64,000 nucleotides of DNA, taken from positions 62,001 through 126,000 of the forward strand of contig JACKDF010000003.1 of the NCBI GenBank assembly GCA_020633655.1, read 5' to 3'. The stretch comes from Deferribacteres bacterium (lineage in GTDB: Bacteria; Zhuqueibacterota; Zhuqueibacteria; Zhuqueibacterales; Geothermadaptataceae). The notes below the pieces were generated by a model. The model searched no databases. It was given only the letters and a program-made list of their open reading frames with translations, and was not told where the DNA came from. Position 1 is the first letter of the stretch; each line of letters begins with the position of its first letter. Position numbers and translations under genes: made by a program. Shown piece by piece: positions 8,794-17,637 of this stretch.

Positions 8794-9480
8794 ATGAATA
8801 TTACTTTTCAGGGTCATTCATGTTTTACCGTTGAAATTGGGAGCAATCGACTTATTATCGATCCTTTCTTAAATGGCAATCCTGTGGCAGAATTAAAGCC
8901 AGAAGATGTGGAGTGTGATTATATAATTATCACTCACGGTCATGGAGATCATATTGGCGATTCTATTGCTATTGCAAAAAACAATGATGCGATGATTGTT
9001 TCTAACTATGAAATCATAACTTATGCTCAACAAAATGGTGTTAAAAATGCACATCCAATGCATATTGGTGGTGCACATGAGTTTCCATTTGGTCGTGTAA
9101 AATTTACAATCGCTCATCATGGAAGTACACTTACTACGGACAAAGGTATGATTCCTTTAGGCAATCCAATGGGTGTTTTAATAACGGGGAATGGTAAAAC
9201 ACTGTACCATTCCGGAGATACAGGTCTGTTTCTTGATATGCAATTAATTGGTGAAATGAACAGGATTGACACGGCTCTTTTACCGATAGGTGACAATTTT
9301 ACTATGGGAGTCGATGACGCTGTTAAAGCCGCCGAATTCCTGAAAGCAAAAGTAACAATACCAATGCATTATAATACTTTCGATCTTCTCAATCAGAATG
9401 CGAATGATTTTATAGGAAAATTGGCGAAAAAAGGTTTGGAAGCACATATTCTGAATGTAGGTGATTCTTACGAATTTTAG
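8794..9480 (+). CDS. UPF0173-type metal-dependent hydrolase
   Basis: This is a compact 228-residue metallo-beta-lactamase-fold protein of the UPF0173 family. It starts MNITFQGHSCFTVE, has the metal motif THGHGDHIGD at about residues 48-57, then AHHGS, a YHSGDTGLF block, and a terminal MHYNTFDLL with the last histidine. All are characteristic of the family. The ATG has an excellent AGGAGGATACA ribosome site. It is separate from the moa genes by 126 bases and from dapF by 262 bases, so it may be transcribed alone. Substrate unknown; related proteins are annotated only as hydrolases. Confidence 0.88.
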   Translation: MNITFQGHSCFTVEIGSNRLIIDPFLNGNPVAELKPEDVECDYIIITHGHGDHIGDSIAIAKNNDAMIVSNYEIITYAQQNGVKNAHPMHIGGAHEFPFGRVKFTIAHHGSTLTTDKGMIPLGNPMGVLITGNGKTLYHSGDTGLFLDMQLIGEMNRIDTALLPIGDNFTMGVDDAVKAAEFLKAKVTIPMHYNTFDLLNQNANDFIGKLAKKGLEAHILNVGDSYEF

Positions 9481-9742
9481 CAAAATTATGAATTCAAGTT
9501 AAACGTATGTGAACTTTTGTGTAAATTCGATAAATTTTTCTTTCTGTCCGAAAACGAAATCAGATCCAATAAACGCCCTTCGATGCAGCTACCTGAATGC
9601 ATGGCATATTTAGGAGTTTTCGGTTTATTGTTTTGACTTTCGCGGACTGCTTTTCTATATTTAACATTCGTTAATAATTGAGAACCCACTTCACCAAGTC
9701 AATCCAAAGAATAAAAAAGCAGCTATAAAACGGAGTCGATTC

Positions 9743-10543
9743 TTGCCCGAATTTCATTTTACTAAATTGAGCGCGACTGGCAATGATTTTATACTCATCG
9801 ATAATCGAGAAAAACAATTTCAAGGTGATGAATATACACTGTTTAAAAACATGTGTACTCGGCGTACAGGAATAGGGGCAGATGGTATTTTGCTCATTGA
9901 AAACAGCGAAAAAGCTGACTTCAAAATGCGGTATTACAATGCAGATGGATATGAAGCAGAAATGTGCGGTAATGGTGCACGTGCAAGCGCTTATTATGCC
10001 AATACAAATTTTATATTCAAAGCGGCAATAAAATTTGAAGTGAGCGGTGAAATATACACTGCGACCGTTGATGGGACTTATGTTGCGCTTTTAATGCAAA
10101 CACCAACAGGTGTCAAAATTTTCCCTAAAATAGTTGAAACGAACGAATTTACCGAAGGCGCATTCCTCTTCATAGGCGTTCCGCATTATGTTCTGTTTGT
10201 TGATGACGTTGATCTTGTTGACGTCGAAAAAATTGGATCTTATTACTGTGAACATCCTGCGTTTAATCCGCACAAAACAAATGTTAATTTTGTTGCTCGG
10301 AATAAAAACGAGTTTAAGATTCGAACATATGAGCGCGGTGTTTATAATGAAACTCTCTCTTGTGGAACTGGAACAGTCGCCTCAGCTTTCACAATTACGC
10401 AAACACAAGGTAAAAACTTACCATTGACTTTCAACTCAAGAGGTGGCAAGCTCACCGTTGATATTGATAGGGAAACAAACCGTCCCGTGTTAAAGGGTAC
10501 CGTAAGCGAAGTTTATAAAGGCACTTTTCAACTAAACCAGTAA
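9743..10543 (+). CDS. dapF: Diaminopimelate epimerase
   Basis: DapF converts LL- to meso-diaminopimelate for lysine and peptidoglycan synthesis, using two cysteines as acid and base. Both are present: Cys75 in EMCGNGARAS and Cys207 in LSCGTGTVAS. The N-terminal FTKLSATGNDFILID is also characteristic. Start is TTG at 9743, with a GGAG (9732-9735) ribosome site; no in-frame ATG precedes the conserved N-terminus. Length 266 residues fits the family. It begins a closely spaced plus-strand run (dapF, glycosyltransferase, sensor kinase, barrel protein, GWxTD lipoprotein) that is mostly about the cell envelope. Confidence 0.93.
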   Translation: MPEFHFTKLSATGNDFILIDNREKQFQGDEYTLFKNMCTRRTGIGADGILLIENSEKADFKMRYYNADGYEAEMCGNGARASAYYANTNFIFKAAIKFEVSGEIYTATVDGTYVALLMQTPTGVKIFPKIVETNEFTEGAFLFIGVPHYVLFVDDVDLVDVEKIGSYYCEHPAFNPHKTNVNFVARNKNEFKIRTYERGVYNETLSCGTGTVASAFTITQTQGKNLPLTFNSRGGKLTVDIDRETNRPVLKGTVSEVYKGTFQLNQ

Positions 10544-10568
10544 AGATTTTGATCAGGTAAAAAGACAG

Positions 10569-11681
10569 ATGGGTTTTCGATCGCAACAAAATCTCGATTT
10601 CGCAGACAAGTCCAAACCTCGCTTTTTGATTTGCCGTTTCCGACACCTGGGAGATGTGATCGTTTCAACACCCCTTGTGCACGCGCTTCGTAAAGCCTTC
10701 CCTGATGCTCATATTGCGTATTTAACGGATGAAAAATTTGCACCAATATTAGAAAAAAATCCTGCTTTGGATGAGATAATTTCAATCACGCATGGGCATA
10801 TACCCTTTGAAAGCAGGAGGGCAGCAATCAGAAGGCAAATTTCTTTAGTTAAACAACTAAGAAAACAGCATTTTGATGTGGTTATCGATTTGTTCGGGAG
10901 CTATCGTTCTGCATTGTATGCTTTTTTATCAGGCGCGCCGGTAAGAATTTGCGGCAATCCAAAGGTTAAGCGCTTTTTCTATACTCACTTTCAAAATAGC
11001 AGTGGTTTAGACGAAAGTATCGTACTGCGTTATTTGAACTCACTCCGGTTTTTGGGGATAGAACCGAAGGAAAGCAGTCCTCAAATTTATCTTACCGATG
11101 ATGAGATAAAATATGCTTTTACTTATTTACGAAGCAAAGGCCTCGATCCGGAACAACCCATAATTGGATTACATCCTGGTGCCACATGGCCAACAAAAAT
11201 CTGGGATTACACCAATTATTCACAATTAGCACAAAAACTTTCGCAACAGGGTTTACAAGTATTTGTAACATGTCGGCCTGGAGAAGAGCATATTACACGA
11301 AAAATAGCAGGTGGTTGGATTGGACCAGTAATAATTGGAGATGTATTGCCGGTTCGACAGCTTGCGGCAGTTATTCAACATTTTATGATTCACGTTTCCA
11401 ATGATTGTGGCGTGATGCACTTGAGCGCAGCCGTTGGTACATCAACCTTTGGTATCTTCGGCCCGAGTGAACCTAAAGTGTGGTTCCCATATTCTCAAAA
11501 AGAAGGCCACAAAGCTTTCTGGAAAGAAATTGATTGCCGTCCATGCTACACAAAAGAATGTGCTAAAGGAACCGGTGCTTGTTTGATTGCAGTAAATCAT
11601 GTGGATGTTTACAATGAAATTATCGAATATATTTCAAAATACAAGGAAAGTACCGATCCACATCTTTTGGGGAAAAGTTAG
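10569..11681 (+). CDS. Family 9 glycosyltransferase (heptosyltransferase-like)
   Basis: This is a GT-B-fold cytoplasmic enzyme of glycosyltransferase family 9, which moves heptose or related sugars onto the lipopolysaccharide core. The N-terminal block LICRFRHLGDVIVSTPLVHAL near residues 18-38 and the C-terminal nucleotide-sugar block with GLHPGATWPTKIWD and SNDCGVMHLSAAVGTSTFGIFGP are family hallmarks. A cysteine-rich tail (CRPCYTKECAKGTGAC) is common in this family. Length 370 residues is normal. It lies 26 bases after dapF and 24 before the sensor kinase. A separate heptose kinase gene is found at 59600, which supports a heptose-containing core, but exact acceptor is unknown. Confidence 0.87.
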   Translation: MGFRSQQNLDFADKSKPRFLICRFRHLGDVIVSTPLVHALRKAFPDAHIAYLTDEKFAPILEKNPALDEIISITHGHIPFESRRAAIRRQISLVKQLRKQHFDVVIDLFGSYRSALYAFLSGAPVRICGNPKVKRFFYTHFQNSSGLDESIVLRYLNSLRFLGIEPKESSPQIYLTDDEIKYAFTYLRSKGLDPEQPIIGLHPGATWPTKIWDYTNYSQLAQKLSQQGLQVFVTCRPGEEHITRKIAGGWIGPVIIGDVLPVRQLAAVIQHFMIHVSNDCGVMHLSAAVGTSTFGIFGPSEPKVWFPYSQKEGHKAFWKEIDCRPCYTKECAKGTGACLIAVNHVDVYNEIIEYISKYKESTDPHLLGKS

Positions 11682-11704
11682 TCCGACCTACGGCACAGAA
11701 ATTT

Positions 11705-13063
11705 ATGAAAAATGCGCAGACGCTTCTTAAATCATACCTGACAAACAAGTGGACAATCATATCCGCGCTAAGTATTATCACTTTATTTATTGTTGTGAGT
11801 AATCTATTCATCAATCGTTCCTTCGTCAATAAGATCAGGCAGATTAGCGACGAAGAATTGGGGAAACGTTTATGTCTCGTTGGGTCAAAAATAGCCGAAA
11901 GTATTGAGTACGACATAATCCTGGAAAACATACCATCCTCATTCGAATTTTACCTACCCTCTGATTTAACCTTTTTGAACAGTCATTTAGAAACAGAGCA
12001 AAAAGAAGCTAATTTGCAGGCACTTTTTATTGTTGACCGACAATTTCATACAGTAGTAGCGTTTCCTGCAGTTTACCAGCATGGTGAACGAGTGACACAT
12101 CTAACAGGGGACAGTCTCTATTTTCGCAAAGCATTGCAAGATTCTATTTTATCTTCCAAATTATATGAAGTTAGCGGGAATTATTTTAAAACAGCTTATG
12201 CACCTTTAAAAAACGATATCGGAACAGTCATCGGCGTAGTAATTGTAGAAGCATCAGCTAAACATTTTAACACGATTCGTGGTTTCCAGAACTACATGAA
12301 TTGGGGGCTTACAATCACGTTTTCTCTCTTTTTTCTCGCTATCGTATTTATTTATTGGATCGTTACGCAATTCACGCAGCTGCAAATATCTGCACAACGC
12401 AATCAGCGGCTTGCTTCTATGGGGCAAATGGCAGCGACTGTTGCCCATGAAATTAGGAATCCTCTCGGAATAATTAAAAGCACTGCTGAGGTTATTAAAG
12501 CGCGTCACAAAAAAAACAACATCGCGGATGATCTGATTGATTTTATACCAGCGGAAGTAGACCGTTTAAATCGCCTTATTACTGATTTTTTAACTTTTGC
12601 GCGCGATAGAGAGCTGAAGCTAGTAAAGGCTGATTTTATTGCAACTGTCTATTCTGTCGTTAAAGAATTGCAGCATGATTTCACATCTGCAGCAATTCAA
12701 ATTGAAATCAACTCTGAATTTAATGAACTCATTGTTACACATGACTCCGATGGTATCAAGCAGATATTAATAAATTTAGCTCAGAATGCTGCCCAGGCAA
12801 TGGAAAATACTGGCATAATTACAGTAAGTATTAATGTTATATCTTCATGGTCAAAACGCTTTGTTCAAGTAGAAATCAGTGATACCGGACCCGGAATCAT
12901 AGAACCCGAAAAAATATTTGAACCATTTTTCACTACAAAGACAAATGGTAGTGGTTTGGGATTAGCTGTAACCCAGCAAATTATCGTAAAGCATGGTGGT
13001 AAAATATCTGCGTCGAATAAACCCGGTGGGGGCGCTGTTTTTCAAATACTAATTCCAGTGTAA
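11705..13063 (+). CDS. Membrane sensor histidine kinase (NtrB-like core)
   Basis: This is a two-component sensor. A first membrane segment lies at about residues 16-33 and a second at about 195-218, enclosing an extracytoplasmic sensor region of roughly 160 residues that resembles a Cache-type domain. After the second segment come the H box VAHEIRNPLGIIKS with phospho-accepting His248, the N box INLAQNAAQAM, the G1 motif DTGPGI, the F box PFFTT and the G2 motif GSGLGLAV. All catalytic elements are intact. No response regulator lies next to it, so its partner is encoded elsewhere; the receiver-only protein at 44509 is distant and cannot be assigned to it. Signal unknown. Confidence 0.9.
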   Translation: MKNAQTLLKSYLTNKWTIISALSIITLFIVVSNLFINRSFVNKIRQISDEELGKRLCLVGSKIAESIEYDIILENIPSSFEFYLPSDLTFLNSHLETEQKEANLQALFIVDRQFHTVVAFPAVYQHGERVTHLTGDSLYFRKALQDSILSSKLYEVSGNYFKTAYAPLKNDIGTVIGVVIVEASAKHFNTIRGFQNYMNWGLTITFSLFFLAIVFIYWIVTQFTQLQISAQRNQRLASMGQMAATVAHEIRNPLGIIKSTAEVIKARHKKNNIADDLIDFIPAEVDRLNRLITDFLTFARDRELKLVKADFIATVYSVVKELQHDFTSAAIQIEINSEFNELIVTHDSDGIKQILINLAQNAAQAMENTGIITVSINVISSWSKRFVQVEISDTGPGIIEPEKIFEPFFTTKTNGSGLGLAVTQQIIVKHGGKISASNKPGGGAVFQILIPV

Positions 13064-13091
13064 TAATGCCTGCATGAATGGAGTTTAATAA

Positions 13092-16000
13092 ATGCGATTA
13101 TATAAATTTATAATTTTTACTTTACTCATAACGAGTGCCGTATTAAAGGCCCAGGGTTTTGGACAAAATAAAATCCAATATGAATATAAAGAATGGCAAT
13201 TTATTCAATCAGAACATTATGATATATATTATTACAATGGTGGTTATCCTGCAGCGGAGTTTGCCGCAGCTGTTGCTGAATCATCTTATGTGCATATCAG
13301 CAAAATCCTTGGATACAAAATGCAGGAACGAACTGTTGTCATCATTTATAATTCCCACAATGATTTTGAAGAAACCAATTTAAGCTCACAAATACAGGAT
13401 GAATCTGTCGGCGGCTTCACTGAATTTTTTAAAAACCGTGTTGCTTTACCCTATGATGGCTCCGCCGAGGGGTTTCGACATGTCATTCATCACGAGTTGA
13501 CGCATGCATTGGAATTGCAATATTTTTATGGTACAGGCCCGGGTTCGATCATCACAGGAATTACTGGCTTTATGTTACCTTCATGGTTCGCAGAAGGCAG
13601 TGCCGAATATTTTTCTCGCCGCTGGGATACAGAAAGTGACAATTTTATTCGTGATGCCGTCCTTTCTGATTATTTACAGCCCATTCCGTTTCTAAACGGT
13701 TTTCTGGCTTATAAAGGAGGCCAGGCTTTTCTTTATTGGGTAGAACGCAAATACGGTGTAGGCAAAGTGGCGCAACTAACCAGAGTTCTCAAACAAAGCA
13801 AAAATGTAGAACATGCATTTAAAATCGTTTTTGGTATGTCTCAGGAAGAGATGAGTAAACTGTGGTATGACGAACTAAAAAATGAATATTGGCCTGAAAT
13901 AGCTATACGTCAAAAGCCCAGGGACATTGCAGAACCCGTAACTGACCATGCAAAAAACATCAATTTTGTCAACAATAGCCCTGCGTTAAGTCCCGATGGG
14001 AGTCAGCTGGCCTATTTGAGTGATAACAACGGTGCGTTTTACATCCATGTGCTCTCGACTATAGATGGCCGAAAAGCACGCAAAGTAGTTGGGGGACAAA
14101 AAGAAAATTCATTTGAAGAATTTAAGTGGCTGCGCCCGGGTATTTCCTGGTCCCCTGATGGGCGTGAAATTGTATTTGCAGCCAAAGCAGGTCGCCATGA
14201 TGTTTTGTATCTTGTGAATGTAAAATCTGGAGATGTATCAAAGAAAATTGTTCAACCAAATTTAAGTGGGGTCTGGTCACCCGCATGGTCCCCAAATGGC
14301 AATGAAATTGCGTTTATGGGTGCACAAAAAGGACAAAGTGATATATTTATCTGGAATTTACAAACGGATGCAGTGTCAAATGTCACCGATGATCGATACT
14401 CCGATCTGGAGCCATCCTGGGCGCCGGATGGACAATACATCATTTTCACCTCGGACCGCACTTCTTTTGGTAATACTGAAGAAACACTGCTTCCACAGAA
14501 TTCCTTGTATAACACAGATATCTTCATTATCCGGAAGGATGGAACTGAACTGCAACAGATTACACAAGATCCTTACTGTGACAAGTCGCCACTATTTTAT
14601 CATTCCGCTGATACGATCCTTTTTATTTCTGATCGAAACGGAATCGACAACATTTATGTTCATACCGTAAAAGATGGTAACGAATATCCTTTAACAAATC
14701 TGATTGCTGGTGCAAACCAATTGACGGCCTCTGTTGCGACCCGTAGATTGGCTTTTACCAGTTTTACGAATGGTGGGTATGATATTTATTTATGCAAGGA
14801 TCCACTTGATAGTGAACCTAAATTAAGTTCTCTGCCGTTAACCCCGTTTCGAAAACTTACGCACGAAAACTTTCGTGATTTCCCGGAAACAACCTTACAA
14901 ACAGAAGACTCAACAAAATCATCGAAAGAAAACCGGCCATATAGTCGCTTCCTATTCGATAATGATTTTAGAAAAGGCAAAATTCCCGGGCGGGATGATG
15001 CTTTGACAGACAATGCAGAAGTGCCCGAAGATAAGCGTCTTTTAGCCAATGGGCAGTTCGTAAAACGACACTATACACCTAAATTCTCATTGGATTATGT
15101 CGGTGGCTACGGTGGCTATGATCCGTTTTGGGGTGTTCAGGGTTACACACAATTTATCATCAGTGATCTGATGGGTAATCAATATTTTGGACTTGGTTTA
15201 AATATTATCCGCGATCTTGCCAATAGCGACTTGTTGCTCAGTTGGTACTATTTACCGCGTCGCTGGGATGTCGGGTTTTCTGTTTTTCATTTTTCCAATT
15301 ATTACAATACAGGGCAGGGGATAGAGCGTCTGCAGCATATGGGCGGTCAGATGAATTTTCAATATCCCTTGACCAGGTTTAAAAGATTCGAACTAAATGC
15401 AGGCTATACGTATTTGCGCGAACAAAATTTAGTCTACAACCTACCCTTAAAACACACAAAAGCACTCCCGACAACCCTGGCACTCGTTTCAGATAACACG
15501 GATTTTCGCTTATATGGCCCTTATTCGGGAACCAAATACCGTTTTTCTTTGTTCTCATCGCCATATGTTGCGGATGATGTGCTTTCTTTCTGGACCGGGC
15601 TTCTGGATTTCAGGCACTATTTCCCTATTACACGTGAATCAAATCTTGCTGTTCGCGTTAGTGGAGGATACAGTGGTGGACGAAATCCCTATCGTTTTAT
15701 ATTGGGCGGGGTTGATAATTGGCTTAATTATAATTTCGCCAGAGGATTAAGCCGTATCGATATAACTGATTTCTATTTTAGCCAAATAACCACGCCTTTA
15801 CGCGGTTATGGCTATTATGAACAAGTCGGGACACGTTATTTCTTATTCAACGCTGAATTGCGTCTTCCCCTTGTGGATTATTTAATTATGCGTTTTCCGC
15901 TGCCACTTTGGATCACAAATATTCGTGGCGCAGCCTTTACAGATATCGGTTCGGCATGGGAAAACAATTTCAAAGCCACTGAGTTGAACTCAGCAGGTAA

Positions 16001-16151
16001 AAGACATTTGCGGGATGTTGCAATGAGTTTTGGTTGGGGATTCCGTGTTTATCTTGGAATTTTTCTTTTACGCATGGATGCTGCCTGGAGAACTGATTTA
16101 CTGCAAACAAGTAAACCCGACTATCTTTTTTCAATAGGCACAGACTTTTAA
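13092..16151 (+). CDS. Peptidase MA-like / TolB-type propeller / outer-membrane beta-barrel fusion protein
   Basis: This 1019-residue protein has a cleavable signal peptide (MRLYKFIIFTLLITSAVLKAQG). Residues about 35-260 form a gluzincin-like domain with HELTH at residues 134-138 and the downstream WFAEGSAEYF (Glu168/Glu172), the usual third zinc ligand region. Residues about 290-570 contain repeated TolB/PD40-type blades (SPDGSQLAYLSD, SWSPDGREIVF, AWSPNGNEIAF, SWAPDGQYIIFTSDR). From about residue 660 to the end aromatic-rich alternating strands ending in SIGTDF match a bacterial surface antigen/BamA-like barrel with a C-terminal aromatic residue. It would sit in the outer membrane with the peptidase and propeller in the periplasm. 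It is 11 bases from the GWxTD gene. Confidence 0.82.
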   Translation: MRLYKFIIFTLLITSAVLKAQGFGQNKIQYEYKEWQFIQSEHYDIYYYNGGYPAAEFAAAVAESSYVHISKILGYKMQERTVVIIYNSHNDFEETNLSSQIQDESVGGFTEFFKNRVALPYDGSAEGFRHVIHHELTHALELQYFYGTGPGSIITGITGFMLPSWFAEGSAEYFSRRWDTESDNFIRDAVLSDYLQPIPFLNGFLAYKGGQAFLYWVERKYGVGKVAQLTRVLKQSKNVEHAFKIVFGMSQEEMSKLWYDELKNEYWPEIAIRQKPRDIAEPVTDHAKNINFVNNSPALSPDGSQLAYLSDNNGAFYIHVLSTIDGRKARKVVGGQKENSFEEFKWLRPGISWSPDGREIVFAAKAGRHDVLYLVNVKSGDVSKKIVQPNLSGVWSPAWSPNGNEIAFMGAQKGQSDIFIWNLQTDAVSNVTDDRYSDLEPSWAPDGQYIIFTSDRTSFGNTEETLLPQNSLYNTDIFIIRKDGTELQQITQDPYCDKSPLFYHSADTILFISDRNGIDNIYVHTVKDGNEYPLTNLIAGANQLTASVATRRLAFTSFTNGGYDIYLCKDPLDSEPKLSSLPLTPFRKLTHENFRDFPETTLQTEDSTKSSKENRPYSRFLFDNDFRKGKIPGRDDALTDNAEVPEDKRLLANGQFVKRHYTPKFSLDYVGGYGGYDPFWGVQGYTQFIISDLMGNQYFGLGLNIIRDLANSDLLLSWYYLPRRWDVGFSVFHFSNYYNTGQGIERLQHMGGQMNFQYPLTRFKRFELNAGYTYLREQNLVYNLPLKHTKALPTTLALVSDNTDFRLYGPYSGTKYRFSLFSSPYVADDVLSFWTGLLDFRHYFPITRESNLAVRVSGGYSGGRNPYRFILGGVDNWLNYNFARGLSRIDITDFYFSQITTPLRGYGYYEQVGTRYFLFNAELRLPLVDYLIMRFPLPLWITNIRGAAFTDIGSAWENNFKATELNSAGKRHLRDVAMSFGWGFRVYLGIFLLRMDAAWRTDLLQTSKPDYLFSIGTDF

Positions 16152-16161
16152 TTGGAAAAGT

Positions 16162-17418
16162 ATGATGAAATATAAATACAGAATATTTGTATTGTCGATT
16201 ATAACAGTCATTTTTAGTAATGGATGTAGCAGTGGTAAACTGGCAAACTTCAAACAGTTTTATTCCACACGGCTCGATGCAGCATATCGAATAATTGTAG
16301 CTCCCTCAACCTATGAAAATAAAATCAAGATTCGCTTTATCGCTGAGGTCAAATATAAGGATCTTTTGTTTGTCCGGCAGGATTCCCTTTTCAAGGCGGA
16401 ACTCCGGGCTACATTTTCGATCAATCCTAAGAAAGATGTTGGAAAAACGAGGCTGATCGATCGTAAACAATTAATTGAAGTTGCAAAATTTTCTGAGACG
16501 ATCCAGTCAAAAAAGTTTGTTCGATTTATTGAAGAAATTGAACTTGATCCAGACGAATACACCGCACGTATCATGCTAGCAGATGGGAATGCGAAAAATA
16601 TTGGATTATTCTCAAGGATATTAAAATCGGAAGAGCTCAAAAAATCCTTTTTTGTGTCTGACCCGATTTTTGTAAAAGATTCACTCGCTCAGGTTGATGA
16701 CAAAAGCATTTTACCCCTCTCACAAAAAATATTTACCGAGAAAGTTTTTGCTTATATTGAAATTAAAAGGGGATATTCGGAAAAAGATTTAAAAATTCAC
16801 TACGATGTTCGTGATCATCAGAGGGAAGTATACTTTAAGGATGAAATAAATACTTCTTGTGATTCTTCAATTTGTGAATTTTGGCTGCCATTATCACCTG
16901 AAAAAATTGCGGTAGGTGCATCGAGCTTGCATGTTATTGTGCATCAAGGCGATGTGAGTGATTCGACGATGGCAAATTTGTATGCACAATACAATTTTTC
17001 CAATAAAAAATTACAGAATGTTTCTTATCTCATCGAACCGATGCGATTGATCATGCAGAAAAAAGATTGGAAAAAACTTAAAGATGCTGACGAAAAAGAA
17101 CAAACAAAAATATTCAAAGATTTTTGGGATCAACGAAACCCCAATCAAAATTCAGAAAAGAACTTGCTGCTTGAAGAGTTTTTTCAACGCGTTGAAGAAG
17201 CAAATCAGCGTTTTCGTTATGCGGTGATTGATGGCTGGCGTACAGATCGCGGACGTATTTATCTTCTCAACGGCCACCCGGATGTTGTTCGCCAGCAGTT
17301 CAGTCAAAATCGCCAAAGCGTTTATGAGATATGGGAATACAGGGAGCTTGGTGTAACCTACTATTTTCGCGACGATTATGGAACAGGCGATTACCGGCTT
17401 CTTTCAGGCATTCATTAA
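16162..17418 (+). CDS. GWxTD-domain lipoprotein
   Basis: The protein begins with a lipoprotein signal, MMKYKYRIF...FSNGCSSGK, with the lipid-attached cysteine about residue 22. The C-terminal 120 residues are a GWxTD domain: the name motif is GWRTD at residues 358-362, continuing DRGRIYLLNGHPD. The middle part is a beta-rich domain seen in other GWxTD proteins. The function of these proteins is not established; they are common in Bacteroidota, Ignavibacteria, Calditrichota and related phyla, and are often next to surface proteins, as here (11 bases after the barrel fusion). The lipobox is imperfect (SNGC), which lowers certainty about lipidation but not about the domain. Confidence 0.83.
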   Translation: MMKYKYRIFVLSIITVIFSNGCSSGKLANFKQFYSTRLDAAYRIIVAPSTYENKIKIRFIAEVKYKDLLFVRQDSLFKAELRATFSINPKKDVGKTRLIDRKQLIEVAKFSETIQSKKFVRFIEEIELDPDEYTARIMLADGNAKNIGLFSRILKSEELKKSFFVSDPIFVKDSLAQVDDKSILPLSQKIFTEKVFAYIEIKRGYSEKDLKIHYDVRDHQREVYFKDEINTSCDSSICEFWLPLSPEKIAVGASSLHVIVHQGDVSDSTMANLYAQYNFSNKKLQNVSYLIEPMRLIMQKKDWKKLKDADEKEQTKIFKDFWDQRNPNQNSEKNLLLEEFFQRVEEANQRFRYAVIDGWRTDRGRIYLLNGHPDVVRQQFSQNRQSVYEIWEYRELGVTYYFRDDYGTGDYRLLSGIH

Positions 17419-17567
17419 ACAGTTTAAGTGTTGACAAAATTAAGTTGACGGTTTTGCTTATTTCTTCAATATATTTTTACCTCTCCACATAACATTCCCC
17501 AATATACCTTGTCCCTCAAGGGCGATAAATCATACCTGCTTAGCAATTTTTTCTCTCCGCAACGACA

Positions 17568-17605
17568 GCAGGATTTTGTATAAACAGTAAATGACAAAAT
17601 CCTGC
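17568..17605. promoter_or_regulatory. Perfect 12-bp inverted repeat upstream of the 1784-residue gene
   Basis: The arms GCAGGATTTTGT (17568-17579) and ACAAAATCCTGC (17594-17605) are perfect inverted copies separated by 14 bases, ending 32 bases before the start codon at 17638. No T-tract follows on either strand, so it is not a normal intrinsic terminator for the GWxTD gene. An operator or a leader hairpin is more likely. The rest of the 219-base gap is A/T rich with two TTGAC-like boxes near 17440-17455 that I cannot pair convincingly with a -10. Confidence 0.5.
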
Positions 17606-17637
17606 AAAGATTAATCAATTACACCAGGGATCGGTGA

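Noticed and set aside
9486..9689. Minus-strand 67-codon frame between the UPF0173 gene and dapF
   Set aside because: It starts with GTG and has no ribosome site, no recognisable motif, and lies in the dapF leader.
17440..17480. Two TTGAC-like boxes after the GWxTD gene as promoter of the giant NTPase
   Set aside because: Spacing to any -10-like sequence is 18-19 bases with poor matches, so I do not call a promoter.
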